This document shows, piece by piece, positions 45,628 through 56,792 of a stretch of 64,000 nucleotides of DNA. How positions within the stretch are numbered: position 1 is the stretch's first letter; every line of letters starts with the position of its first letter. Location: contig CM046876.1 of NCBI GenBank assembly GCA_025667525.1, positions 81,509,512 to 81,573,511 of the forward strand. The letters are read 5' to 3'. Made by a program: the position numbers and the translations under genes. The notes beneath the pieces are model-generated. The model searched no databases, was not told the origin of the DNA, and saw only the letters and a list, made by a program, of their open reading frames with translations. Source of the stretch: Glebionis coronaria. Taxonomy: Eukaryota; Streptophyta; Magnoliopsida; Asterales; Asteraceae.

Positions 45628-48600
45628 TGTGACACCCCGGGTAGGGTCAAAATATGCGGAAATATCCACGGAGATGTCACAAGGGTGGATCGATAGCATA
45701 TAGTCCATAGAGCATAAGATAAAAGTTATCAAATCAGATTACATGTTTATTCAAACAAATAAATAAAAATTGTTTTAAACAAGACAGCAGGTGATTGTTT
45801 TCGTTTTCCAAATAGAACCCCTGACGAGTCCTATGGTGCAGATTTCTAAGATGCTGGAGACCATGCACACACCAAGTACTAACTTCATATTCCTGTGCAA
45901 AACATACTAACGGGTCAACATAAAGTTGGTGAATTTACAGATTTTAACAATTAATTAGTTTGGACATACAATAGTCATAGAAGTAATAATGCACAAAGCA
46001 TTCTTACTAAAATGTAAATAACATTTGTTTATTATTAGAAACTGAAGCTTAACCCCATAGTCCTCAACAGATGAGGACGTAGTGTCTTACAAAAAGACAC
46101 CCGTTCGAGTTCCAACATAGTATACGTCTGTTGTCCCGGCCAAGGCACAGTGAGCACGACTCACCCAGACGGGGATGGTCAATCCCTAATAGATCTATTT
46201 ATAACATTTGGGCGATTTACAACAATTTAACAGTTTCAATAGTAAGCAATCATAATCCAGTTTATACAATCCAGTTATGTCCAATATATGTTTGCATATT
46301 TTCTTTCCCCAAAAGGGAAAGTTTTATCAAAGTTTATAGGGGGCTGTAAACTCACCTGGGAGTGGGCAATTGCTTGTTTAACACGGGTATCCAATTAAAG
46401 CTCACACCAAAGTTATGCCTAATCAGATAGTGCAGTCTTAATAGATAGTACAAAGAACATATATGTATGCTTATACAGATTTTAGTCAGTTCATTCATAC
46501 TATGGTATTTATCCAAATAGCCATAGTTCGAGTAGCATCAATATTCATTTAACTTATTTATATAAGTTTCATTGCTAAGTAAACATAAAATGTTTAACAA
46601 TTAATATCAGGTAGCATACATGTAATTATAGTAATCATTCAATCTTACAATCAAGTTTTACATTTTAAGTAAACATAAAAGAAAATGTTTCACTTAATAT
46701 ATTAATCTATGTTTATAGTACTTGTATCAATAACATCTCGTTAAACTTTATAACCACTTTCTATATTTAAGTAAACATAAGGGGTTTTACTTATAATATA
46801 TTTATGTAGTAACATTTAGTTTAATTTACATTCACATAATTTTATTTCTTAAAAGTATATGAGTATATGTATTAACAATACATATTCATAATTGTTTATA
46901 CAATTACTTCCTAAAGTAAATATAAATATTTTTTGTTTATAAAAGAAATATATAAATTATTTTATTTAACTTTAAAGTTTCCATAAATCATTTTATAAAA
47001 TAATTTAAACTTAAGAATTTATACCTTAATTCTTATGGTCTAAGTGTTTTAATTATGTTTTATTATAATTAGAATAGATTTTAGGCTTTGGGCTTGGAAA
47101 TGTTTCGGATTATGGCAAAACTAGTCCCTTCATATTTTTAAACAAGTATAACTTTTGGATTTTACATATTTAGTACCTAGGGCTTGTTATAGTTTCGGCT
47201 TAAGGCAGATTTGGTCCCTCTAGTATTATCTAGGTTTTATAACTTTACTAAAATGACAAAACAGCCCCTAGGGCTTCTTTAAGTTTTGGACTATTGCCAA
47301 AATGGTCCTTAGGGTTTTAGAATGACAAAATAACTTTTAAAAACTTCCCAAAATGGTCCCTAGGGTTTAGGTTGCCACGAAAAATAATTATTAAACCCTA
47401 GACTTTTGGACATTTACATTTTCAGTCCTTGTGCTTACTAGTTTATCAAAATAAGTTTCATAAGTTACGGTTTTAGTCCTTAAGCTTTATAATTTGTCAT
47501 TTTCATCCAAAAAGTTTTTATAAGTCATATTTTATTATAAAAACCTTTATTTTAACATCTAAACTTTATATGGGCTCATTAAATGGGCTAAACATCTAAT
47601 GGGCTATTTTAGTGGGCTTAAATATATTTCAAGTCCACTAATTTACTTAAAAGGGGCCTTTAAATCATTTATTGGGCTTAATACATTTTTAAGCCCTTTT
47701 AATTAGTTAAATGGGCCTAAGTGTGATTCCAAGTCCATTTAAGTCACTATAATTTTTAAAATGGGCTTATTGGGTTTACTTAAGTTTTAGGTTAACTTTT
47801 CATGGGCTTAAATAGTCCAGTTACACTACTTTACATTTTATGTATATTTTTACTTAGGATACTCTTATAAGCTTATTATGAGCTTATTAACATTTAGTTT
47901 TTAATCTAAATAGATGAATAAAACTTAAAAATTCATTTTATGTGTTATACCAAATTAGATCTAGGTGTGTCATAAGGTTACAAGTAAGTCATAAGACCTA
48001 ATAGGAGCTTATAACCCACGACCTACATTAGTTATTGCCTTTTAAGATAGGTCAAGTCCCATTTTAAGGTTGCATGTAGTTTATATGTGTTACAAGATTA
48101 GATCTAACTATGTACACATCAAGAAAATAAATCACAAGTTCAAAATAAGATCTAAACTATGTTTAGGCCTAGAAATCAAACATAGATCCATGTACCTACA
48201 TATATAGCTCACGGCTATATTTTTAGATTTTTGGTATTTCCAAGATGAATACTTTAATTAGTTTTTGAATCTTGTAAATATTTACAAAAACACATTATGA
48301 TTATCTATGTTACATGCATGTTTCCAAGGCTACTATTATTCCAAGAAACAATGTATAGCCCACGGCTATATTGTTTCCTCCCAATATTCCCATTAGATCT
48401 ACTAGCTTATTTCATGTATACCATGTTAAGTTAACACTTATCATTAGATCTAGGTTTTTATAAGCATGCATGTACATCTAACCCATTTTAGGGTCATATG
48501 TAACCTACGGCTATATATATTCACATAAGTTACTTTGATGATTTTTAATAGCTCATTTAACATGTACATTTCATGTTCCACTATTCAATACTTAGTAGAC

Positions 48601-49819
48601 AATTCATATGGCCTTTTCTCATTTTAGCCGTGACCTTTAAGGTCATGGTTTCCATGATTTTTAAGTTTCACAAGTTCTTTTCATGAGATCTATGGTTATT
48701 GGTTAACCAAAGTCCCATAAACAAGATTTGTAACCCATGCCATATTTAGATTTATAAAAGGTTTCATATGGTTTTTAAATTAAGTTTAACACATAACACA
48801 TAAGTCATAAGTTTCTTATTAAAAATATTTTGAATCATGATCATGGTTTGTATAAATACGCCGTGACCCATAAGGGCCATAGCCTTACTAAATCTTGATT
48901 TTTAACATGTTATTCACTTGTGTTTATAGATGTATGAAGATGCATGCATAAAGAAATGAAAGATTATGATGTGTATACATCTCTTCCCTAAATGTACCAA
49001 AGAGGATCTATATGAACAAGGAGATATAAGATCTACTCAAAAGGATGAAGAAAACCCTAATATAAATCAAGCCGTGGCCTTAAGGATTTGGTTAGGGCTT
49101 GTTTTATAGTGGTTCCAAGAGAAATGATGCTACCAAATGATTTGTAATCAAGATGGGACAAAGATTTATTTGATTTAATGAATCAACTTTGGATTGTTGT
49201 GGCTTATGGCCGAAATGTTTGAGAGAAAAAGGAGTAGAGAGAAGTGAGTTGCATGTATGAGAGATGGGAATGTGTGTGTTTCGTCTTAAAGATGAGAGAG
49301 GGAAAGAGAATACAAAAGGCATGATTGCCTTGGTAAGGACATTTGTGCCAAGTGTAGGCTCTTCCCTTTCCAAGACAACCCTTCTTCTTCCACATATGCA
49401 TGTGTGTGCCGTGTAAGGCTATCCAAAGAAAAGGGTGGGCTTGTGTGGGCTTGAGTTGGGCTAGAGCATAAGGAATACATAACTTTGGGCTAGTCCAAGA
49501 AAGTTTAGGGATGCCTATAATAAGCATACATATATATATATATACGGCTATATGTATATGGTGTGGTATGTTTTTCAAATTTTTGTTTAGTGTTGAATAT
49601 TTCCAATATTAAGTATACATCTTACTACTTGTTATCCCTAGTTGTATGTACAAGGTTTACATTATGAGCCTTATCTCAACTAGTGTGTATGTACACGTAT
49701 ATGTACAAGTTAGACAAGTTCACACATGATCCATAGAAGTGTAACATATGAGTTTGTGTTCTAGGATTATTGGGTGGAAATCCATTACATAAAATCATGG
49801 TAAAATCATGGATTTTACA
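45628..49819 (-). repeat. 3' LTR of gypsy D
   Basis: About 4.2 kb from TGTGACACCC to GGATTTTACA. A TATA box (ACTATAAAAC, sense strand) lies at 49110-49101. The right border is set by the inverted end TGTAAAATCC and an adjacent possible PPT. Open frames near 49104-49578 overlap promoter DNA and are not called genes. Confidence 0.82.
49101..49110 (-). promoter_or_regulatory. TATA box of gypsy D LTR
   Basis: ACTATAAAAC on the sense strand. Confidence 0.45.
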
Positions 49820-51559
49820 GCACCACCCCGTTATATTAGCTTTGTCCTCAAAGCTACTAAAAACCTAGTTATCTTTTAAGTAAGAGATGTTCTAAGTACA
49901 TGATTTGTTTCAGGTTCTCTCTCAGGCACGGATGACGGCATAAACGCGAAGTGGTCTACACCTAGGTTATTCTTATACGCCTGATCTGGCATTTATGGAA
50001 GCTTCTGTCATTATATGTGAACAGAAGAGGATGGAAAGAGATCTTTATTTGGATCGCACTATACATCCGATTGAGCAGTAAAGGAGACTGCTGATGTGGA
50101 TGGGTAGGCGAGGAACGCAAAGAGATCTTTATCCGGATCTCACTATACATCCGATTGAGCAGTAAAGGAGACTGCCTCTATGGATGGGTAGGCGAGGAAC
50201 GCAAAGAGATCTTTATCCATATCGCACTATACATCCGATTGAGCAGTAAAGGAGACTGCCTCTGTGGATGGGTAGGCGAGGAACGCAAAGAGATCTTTAT
50301 CCAGATCGAACTATACATCCTATTGAGCAGTAAAGGAGACTGCCTCTATGGATGGATAGGCGAGGAACGCCAAGAGATCTTTATCCATATCGCACTATAC
50401 ATCCTATTGAGCAGTAAAGGAGACTGCCTCTGTGGATGGGTAGGCGAGGAATGCAAAGAGACCTTTATCCAAATCGCACTATACATCCTATTGAGCAGTA
50501 AAGGAGACTGCCTCTGTGGATGGGTAGGCGAGGAACGCAAACAGATCTTTATCCAGATCGTACTATACATCCTATTGATCAGTAAAGGAGACTGCCTCTG
50601 TGGATGGGTAGGCGAGGGCTTCTCAAGGGGTGTTGTATTCATACTTTTCTCGGATCTGGGAGGGGACCGTTAGCGCTGTGGATTTGGTTAGGAGGGCAAA
50701 TCCATTGCGAATGGTTTCTGATATAAGGGGGACGTGCCAGCTTGTTTCATATGCTGGGGAATCCGGGGACGCACTATTTCTACATCCTGTTCATGGGTGA
50801 GATACAAGTTATATCTCCATACCCGCGGGTGTAAAAATTAGGGGTTGAAGGTAAAACAAACATGTTTAACTTTAACCCCTCCTATATTATCAGCTTTAAG
50901 AAAAGACTCACGATCTTTACCTCGAGGCAGCGGGGTACAAACATTAGTTAATGGTACTAAAGTTTCTACCCAACAAGGAGGTTAAGATTGTTGTCGATGG
51001 CGTTTGCGTAAGAAGTTGCAAGGAATCTGTTTCCTTTGCCGTGAGGTTGAGTGAGGGGCGCAGAAAAGAAGTACCTTAAATGGTGGAAATAAAGAAGATA
51101 CCAAGAATAAAGAAGTGTGCGCCTTGTAGGGTGTCGTAACAAGGGTCACGCATTCACTATTACTGGTTCAAAATTTGTACAAATTCTGACTTCTAAAGAG
51201 TGGAATTTCTCATCTCCCAGCATCTAGCGGGTGATGGTATTGTCGAACTAATTGGACCCGAAGAGGAAAGAGGAATGTCCAAAAGCATAGGGCATTCAAC
51301 ATCTCCTTACGGGGGGGGGGGGGGGTGTTGATCATAGCCTTACAAAGTGCACCCATTGTGAGTTGGATGTGCCTTTCAGGTTTAGGGTTGTCTAGGTGGC
51401 GGAAGTAACCCTACAAAATACACCCATTGTGAGTTGGGTGTGTCCTTCAGGGTTAGGCAGGGAAGGAACAGGTTAGGGAAACGGGATATTTTCGGACCAA
51501 GTAGTTGCTGGCCCGTTGGTGCTTGAGATGACACTATATCTAGCGTCAACTATATCAGA
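49820..51559 (-). other. Gypsy D interior without recognisable pol
   Basis: Region between the 3' LTR and the protease remnant. A possible PPT (sense AACGGGGTGGTGC) adjoins the LTR. It contains the 84-bp minisatellite, a run of 15 G at 51311-51325, and a duplicated ~47-bp segment with ACCCATTGTGAGTTGG (51351 and 51422, 71 bp apart). No RT or integrase motif in any frame. Confidence 0.65.
50010..50625. repeat. 84-bp tandem repeat (minisatellite) in gypsy D
   Basis: Seven GCAGTAAAGGAGACTG starts are exactly 84 bp apart: 50075, 50159, 50243, 50327, 50411, 50495, 50579. As 84 is divisible by three, frames stay open on both strands, giving 28-residue repeats such as SSKGDCLCGWVGEE on the plus strand. 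Confidence 0.95.
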
Positions 51560-51785
51560 GTAATGGCTCCCCAGTATAATCAAGGTTTCATCTCACCAAG
51601 GTGCACAAACCCATTTTTGGCTATAAGGGATAACTGCATGTTACTTGCTAGCCAATTTGTGCTAAGAACGACATTAAAGTTATCAAGGCTTTCTAGGATC
51701 CGATTGGTGTAGAATGGCTGATTCAGAAAGTTTTTAAGGAACAACCTCGGATGAGGGTGTTTAACTATCATAACTTTTCCATCGA
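51560..51785 (-). pseudogene. Gypsy D protease remnant
   Basis: Past the gag stop, the sequence around NFNVVLSTNWLASNMQLSLI resembles the end of the Ty3/gypsy aspartic protease, where a DWL-type motif is expected. Too degenerate to be functional. Confidence 0.5.
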
Positions 51786-53204
51786 CTATTCCGCAGTATA
51801 ATAGGAGCCTAGAACTATCAGAGGGATTTCCATTACCTTCCTAAACTTAGCATTTGTAGTACTTTGGTCTACACATGTATTAGACAAGATAGATGTATAT
51901 CGCTGGTTTAGTAAGAACGTACCAGGTACGACGCTGGAGCCTGGGTTTGTTGGGGCATTTCCAGCCATGTACACTTGCGAAGGAGTTCCCTTGTCGTCCT
52001 TCTTCTGGTTGGCCCTCTTGGGACAATCAGGTCTCACGTGCCCAGGGGTTCCATACTCGTAACATACCACAACTCTCTTCGGCCCGCTACCGCTCCCACC
52101 AGTGGGGTTTCGGTTTCCCGGTTGCCCACTTCCACTCCCTCGTGCGTTGGACTTGCCCTTTTTGCGGTTTCCAGGATTGGTGTTGGGTCGACCTGGGGTG
52201 GCAACATTGGTTGGACAATCGCAAGCAAAATGGCCTTGTTGGCCGCACTTGTAGCATCCTTGACATTGTACTCCCGCAACCTGATGGTAGTTGCACTTCG
52301 AACACTTGGGCTTTGTCCCTGAGTAGTTCTTGGTGCGGGTTGTGGGAGTAGTGTCATCTGCTTGCCCAACATTTTTCTTTTTGAAAGGCCGTTGGTGCTG
52401 GCTACGAGAGTTTTCTTCGGATTTCCTCTTGTTGTCTACTTGTCTCTCAGACCGATTGCGGGTTCGTTTGTTGATCAGCTCAGTCTCAATTTCCATGGCA
52501 CCTTCCACAGTGGTGGGTCGTGAAGCTAGCACACTGTCATGAATGTTGTCAGGGAGTCCACTGACATACTTTTCAATCTTGTCTCCCCTTAGAGGAAACA
52601 TTCTGGTGCACATCAAGCTTAACTCTTGAAATCTTTTGTTGTACCAAATGATATCATTGTTCTTACACTTGAGATCCCACAGCTCGACTTCTAACTTCTT
52701 CATTTCTCCTCTGGGACAGTACTTCTCAGTCATTCTTTCCTTGAGGTTGGCCCAAGTGAGAGTATAAGCAGCAGCATGTCCAAGGGTGGTGACCACAGAG
52801 TTCCACCAAGTAAGGGCGCTATCGAGTAGAGTGCATGTAGCATACTTAACTCTGTTCTCGTCAGCACAATCGCTGATGCGGAAAACTGTCTCTAGTCTTT
52901 CAAACCATCACATTAGTTCAACAACTCCTTCTTTTCCTCGGTAGTATGAGGGTTTGCATTTCAAGAATTCGGGGTACGAACAACCCCTGTTGAAGTTGTT
53001 TCTGCGTATGTTGGGGTTTGGGTCATCGCCCACATTAGCTTCTCTGGCTGTCATGGCTGCCGAAATGCCTTCATCAATCATCTCCCGGAGTTGAGCAGCG
53101 GTAACATTATGAGTAGTTTCAGGTACTTCGGTATTAGCGGTATTGAAGACAGTTGCATTATTGGGGTTCGATTGGGAAATCACCATTTGTCTATAATCAT
53201 ACAC
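51786..53204 (-). pseudogene. Gypsy D gag with one nonsense codon
   Basis: One frame from 53204 to 51786 with a TGA at 52910-52908 where WFERLET follows; CGA-to-TGA would explain it. The retrotransposon gag domain (about 53000-52500) includes TYTLTWANLKERMTEKYCPR and FQELSLMCTRMFP. A basic linker is followed by two zinc knuckles: CYKCGQQGHFACDC is intact, CYEYGTPGHVRPDC has Tyr for the second Cys. Past 51950 the sequence is low-similarity, leading to the protease remnant. Confidence 0.9.
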
Positions 53205-53626
53205 AAAATGAGATTATTAATTCAATCGTTAGTGCAGTCTTTATATTATTTGAAAGAGAATGATTTCATGCATAAAATTCATAACAAATTTGGATAACCT
53301 GTCAGGATTTCATAATATAATACGTTGCACAACAGATATAACATAAGAGAGTGATTTCATGCAAAGTTCCGTAGGGAATTTTAAACATTCGTCAAGCATA
53401 TCAAATCCGGAACAAAGTTTAGCTAGCCCTGCTCCGGGTAGTGGTACACATTGTCTTAAGTACATCATATCCAAAATACATGCCCAAAGAAAAAAAAGGA
53501 AAGATAAAGTGCGGGATTACATCAAACAACGGAAAAAGAGATAAAAGTACAAATGCCCTATATCATGATAGCCGGGATGTAACCCGCGAACTTATCATGA
53601 TGTACAAGAAGTCTAGTACATCTATA
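53205..53626 (-). other. Linker between the two gypsy D ORFs
   Basis: 422 bp with no significant open frame. Confidence 0.5.
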
Positions 53627-54481
53627 CTAATCCTGCCTGGATGGTCCACTAGAAGATGCCGGGGCTGACGGTGCGGATGAAGCTGGTGGGGCTTCAGAGT
53701 TTTTCCTGGTGTTCCACAAAGTCCGAACTATTGTTCGGGTCTCCTTGAGCGTACGGAGTGCAGACAGTAGCTGGTTCTGGAGCCTATCGACGACCCCTCG
53801 GAGATAAGCCATCTCCCCAGTAACCCCATCATGCCGGACAGTGGCGAGATCAAAGAAGATGGACAAGGATTGATCCTGAGTAGCAAGAGCAGCATGGGTC
53901 TGATGCTGCAGACCTTCCATGACCTGAATGCGCTGGTGGAGGCGGTAGTTCTCATCTAATAACCATTTTAGTGCCTCGTCCGTCCTAGCCTGGATGCCCT
54001 TAGCAGTCTGGAAGTCTTCCCTCCTAGTGCGGAAAAGGGTGTCTATACGCTCATAGATGACGGCATGGCTCTGTTGACTGACTGTCAACTGGCTGCAGAG
54101 GTCGGATATCTCTCGCTCATGGCGTGCAGCCAATGCGGAGATCTGGGCCTGAACGGAATCGACACGTCCTGCCCTAGAGCCTTCCCCGGTCTCATAAGTG
54201 GAGACGGGTGCGGGTCCGGAGAAATAGACTGATGAAAAGGACGGAGGCATGGAAGATGGTATGCTAGAAGGGACCCGGTCCTCCTCCATAGAGGTTGGGG
54301 CCGGTGTGGCTGATGCTGAGATAGAAAAAGGGTCCTCTGGGAGTACAGCTTCGGTGGCTGGGTCATCCTCTGAATCTGAGGCTGACAACCATCCACACTG
54401 CGTCGATCGTGGGGATGAACAAACAACTGGAGTAGGAGCTACTCTGGGTAGAAGAGTCGTAGATGCGGTAGGCGGAGTCAT
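53627..54481 (-). CDS. Gypsy D 5' coiled-coil ORF
   Basis: Open for about 284 codons from the ATG at 54481 (MTPPTASTTLLPRV); the frame is also open to an ATG at 54502, but the 54481 start directly follows TTTCAGAGC and starts the Thr/Pro-rich part. The first ~110 residues are Ser/Pro/Glu-rich, then comes a long predicted coiled coil (about 115-265: SALAARHEREISDLCSQL, MEGLQHQTHAALATQDQSL), then an Ala/Ser/Pro-rich tail. I know similar ORFs before gag in Asteraceae chromovirus-like elements; the role is unknown. Confidence 0.65.
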   Translation of the reverse strand: MTPPTASTTLLPRVAPTPVVCSSPRSTQCGWLSASDSEDDPATEAVLPEDPFSISASATPAPTSMEEDRVPSSIPSSMPPSFSSVYFSGPAPVSTYETGEGSRAGRVDSVQAQISALAARHEREISDLCSQLTVSQQSHAVIYERIDTLFRTRREDFQTAKGIQARTDEALKWLLDENYRLHQRIQVMEGLQHQTHAALATQDQSLSIFFDLATVRHDGVTGEMAYLRGVVDRLQNQLLSALRTLKETRTIVRTLWNTRKNSEAPPASSAPSAPASSSGPSRQD

Positions 54482-54995
54482 GATGCTCTGAAATAATATC
54501 ATTTTAAGTTTGAAGTGAGTATGAGCTTACAAACAAAGAACAATATTATTTAGATTACATGCTTTATGAAATATATCCCTTTTAAACAATTATTAGAATG
54601 TTTTAAGGTCACAAATATTCATACTTATACATATATATGTATTATCATGTAAGTAGTTCATTATCAATTTGTAAGTGTGAAGTTTAGTTCAATATTACTC
54701 ATATTCTTATTTCAGTATTTTACTATATAGTGCAAAATTTTCCAAGTTTAGCACATCTAACATATAGTAATATCTCACTAAACAGTATTAATAATCAAGT
54801 TTAGTAAACATATATATATATATATATATACAATTAGTTCACATAGCATAACATGCCCTAAGATCTATATGCTTAACTAATACGGTCCCAAAATAAAATC
54901 CCAAAAAGCTTTTTATAAGTTATAGTCCAGTTTTAAATAAAAGAAAAATCATTTCTATTTTTATTTTATTTAAAAATTTATCTGGTTCTCTATAA
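54482..54995 (-). other. Gypsy D leader with AT microsatellite
   Basis: Non-coding AT-rich leader. An (AT)n run lies at about 54809-54830. Confidence 0.6.
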
Positions 54996-54997
54996 CT

Positions 54998-55013
54998 AAT
55001 GCTCTGATACCAT
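54998..55013 (-). promoter_or_regulatory. Primer binding site of gypsy D
   Basis: The sense strand reads ATGGTATCAGAGCATT, tRNA-Met type, four bases from the LTR. Confidence 0.88.
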
Positions 55014-55017
55014 TCTC

Positions 55018-55394
55018 TGTGACACCCCGGGTAGGGTCAAAATATGCGGAAATATCCACGGAGATGTCACAAGGGTGGATCGATAGCATATAGTCCATAG
55101 AGCATAAGATAAAAGTTAGTCAAATCAGATTACATGTTTATTCAAACAAATAAATAAAAATTGTTTTAAACAAGACAGCAGGTGATTGTTTTCGTTTTCC
55201 AAATAGAACCCCTGACGAGTCCTATGATGCAGATTTCTAAGATACTGGAGACCATGCACACACCAAGTACTAACTTCATATTTCTGTGCAAAACATACTA
55301 ACGGGTCATCATAAAGTTGGTGAATTTACAGATTTTAACAATTAATTAGTTTGGACATACAATAGTCATAGAAGTAATAATGCACAAAACATTC
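55018..55394 (-). repeat. 5' LTR of gypsy D, first 377 bp (plus view)
   Basis: Matches 45628-46005. Interrupted at 55395; the other LTR continues as CATTCTTACT, showing the empty site and giving CATTC as the expected duplication for copia B. Confidence 0.92.
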
Positions 55395-55792
55395 TGTTAA
55401 TGCAATAATGACTAAAAACGTTACTTGCATTTTTCGGTCTCGCTTAGTTTTGATTACGACAATATGTAAAAACAAGCATTTACGAAAACAACGAAAAACG
55501 AATTCTTGAGTTCAAGTATTTTTCATTTTACCCATTTTCACTTAAGGTATGGATAAACAAGTACTAACCTTAATCAAGTGATCAAGTGATTTAATCTTTT
55601 GTTAAAAATCACTTTTTATTAAATGTGACAAGTTTTTATTAACCTTTATTTTTAAGAAAATGTTTTATTAAATTAATTATTTGAAATTTGAAAATAGCAT
55701 ATTCTTATTCTGTTAAGAATATCCTTTCAGGATATTTTTATACCCAGATAAGACCTCCACCACTAAAGGACAAAAAGGAGCGGAGTCTAGTC

Positions 55793-55862
55793 CGGCGGTA
55801 CCTTAGCGCCTAGGCGGTACCTTATCGATAAGGTACCGCGGGCTGTGATAAGGTACCGCGGG
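55793..55862. repeat. GGTACC palindrome cluster in copia B LTR
   Basis: Four GGTACC sites in 70 bp. 55814-55839 is a perfect 26-nt palindrome with half-site GCGGTACCTTATC. A further half-site GATAAGGTACCGCGGG follows at 55848. The cluster ends about 30 bp before the TATA-like box. Confidence 0.9.
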
Positions 55863-55889
55863 CAGAACTAGCCGTTGGCTCCTTTGTCC

Positions 55890-55902
55890 TTTAAATAGTT
55901 GG
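55890..55902 (+). promoter_or_regulatory. TATA-like box of copia B LTR
   Basis: TTTAAATAGTTGG, followed by a CT-rich leader (TTCACCTCACCTC). Confidence 0.45.
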
Positions 55903-56458
55903 CCATTCTCAGCTTTTCACCTCACCTCTTTTGCACATTCATTTCCAGATTCAAACCCCTTCTTTAATCACACAAATCTTTGATCATTTGTTTGATTATT
56001 ACTTGTTTAAGAAGTGAATCTTGTTCTTCCATCTCTTCCTCTCTAAGTGCAAAGAGAAGAACACTATCCTAGTGAAGTGTTGAGTCCACCACCAAAGATC
56101 CATTGAAGATCAATTTTTATATACTTATAGTTGTGTCATAGTTGTGAAGATCCAAGTAGTTGTGTCTATTTGGAAGTTGTGTATGTACTAAGTATAGTTG
56201 TGTAGATTGGTCCTAGCTACGATTAGGGCTCGACTTTTAGCTTAGAGTCGGAAATTGGTTAAGCGACGTGTACGGTTTTCTCCACCATAAGGAGCTTGTT
56301 GTGTAGTGAACTCTCGAGTAAGGAGTACTCGAGGAGTGGAGTAGGAACGAGGAGTGAGCTTCGTTGCCGAACCACTATAAATCCTTGGTGTTCGGTTTGA
56401 TCTTTCTTTACCCTTAACTCTTTACATTCCCTATTACTTTTTGCATATACATGTGTTA

Positions 56459-56620
56459 ATATTAGATTAGCTACACTATTATTCTTTATTCTTTGTGGAT
56501 ATAGTTGTGTTAATATTAGATTAGCTACACTATCATTCTTTATTCTTTGTGGATATATTTTTGTTAGTATTAGTTTAGCTACACTATCATTGTTCATATT
56601 TGTGCATAAGAAGATTTCAC
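56459..56620. repeat. 54-bp tandem repeat in copia B LTR
   Basis: Nearly three copies beginning ATATTAGATTAGCTACACTA at 56459, 56513 and 56567 (the last degenerate). Confidence 0.85.
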
Positions 56621-56726
56621 ATATTTCCTCAAGCCTAAGTTTTTTTTTGAAAAAGGATTTTTGGAAACCATATTTTAACAAGTAAATTTTAAGAAACTAT
56701 TCAACCCCCCCTTCTAGTTTCTACAA

Positions 56727-56738
56727 TTGGTATCAGAG
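56727..56738 (+). promoter_or_regulatory. Primer binding site of copia B
   Basis: TGGTATCAGAGC, tRNA-Met type, two bases after the LTR. Confidence 0.93.
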
Positions 56739-56792
56739 CGGGTTGCTCAAGAATTTTTAAAGTATATTGTATTTTAAAACTTGAATCGATCT

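Larger units (their letters stand above)
45628..55394 (-). mobile_element. Gypsy D: Ty3/gypsy element, minus strand, interrupted
   Basis: 3' LTR 45628-49819, interior 49820-55017, 5' LTR from 55018, broken at 55395 by copia B. Both LTRs start TGTGACACCCCGGGTAGGGT. tRNA-Met PBS. The interior has a coiled-coil ORF, gag and a protease remnant, but no RT, RNase H or integrase was recognised. The comparable 377 bp of the two LTRs show about five substitutions and one indel, so this insertion is older than Athila 1. Confidence 0.88.
55395..56724 (+). repeat. 5' LTR of copia B
   Basis: 1,330 bp from TGTTAATGCAATAATG to TTTCTACA. Contains a palindrome cluster (55793-55862), a TATA-like TTTAAATAG at 55890 and a 54-bp tandem repeat at 56459-56620. 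Confidence 0.9.

Noticed and set aside
49104..49578. Overlapping ORFs near 49.3 kb
   Set aside because: They overlap the LTR core promoter and leader of gypsy D, in several frames.
50010..50625. CRISPR-like array
   Set aside because: The whole 84-bp unit is repeated; there are no variable spacers, and the context is a plant retrotransposon.
50155..50673. 172-codon open frame of repeats as a gene
   Set aside because: It exists because the repeat length is a multiple of three. The opposite strand is equally open.
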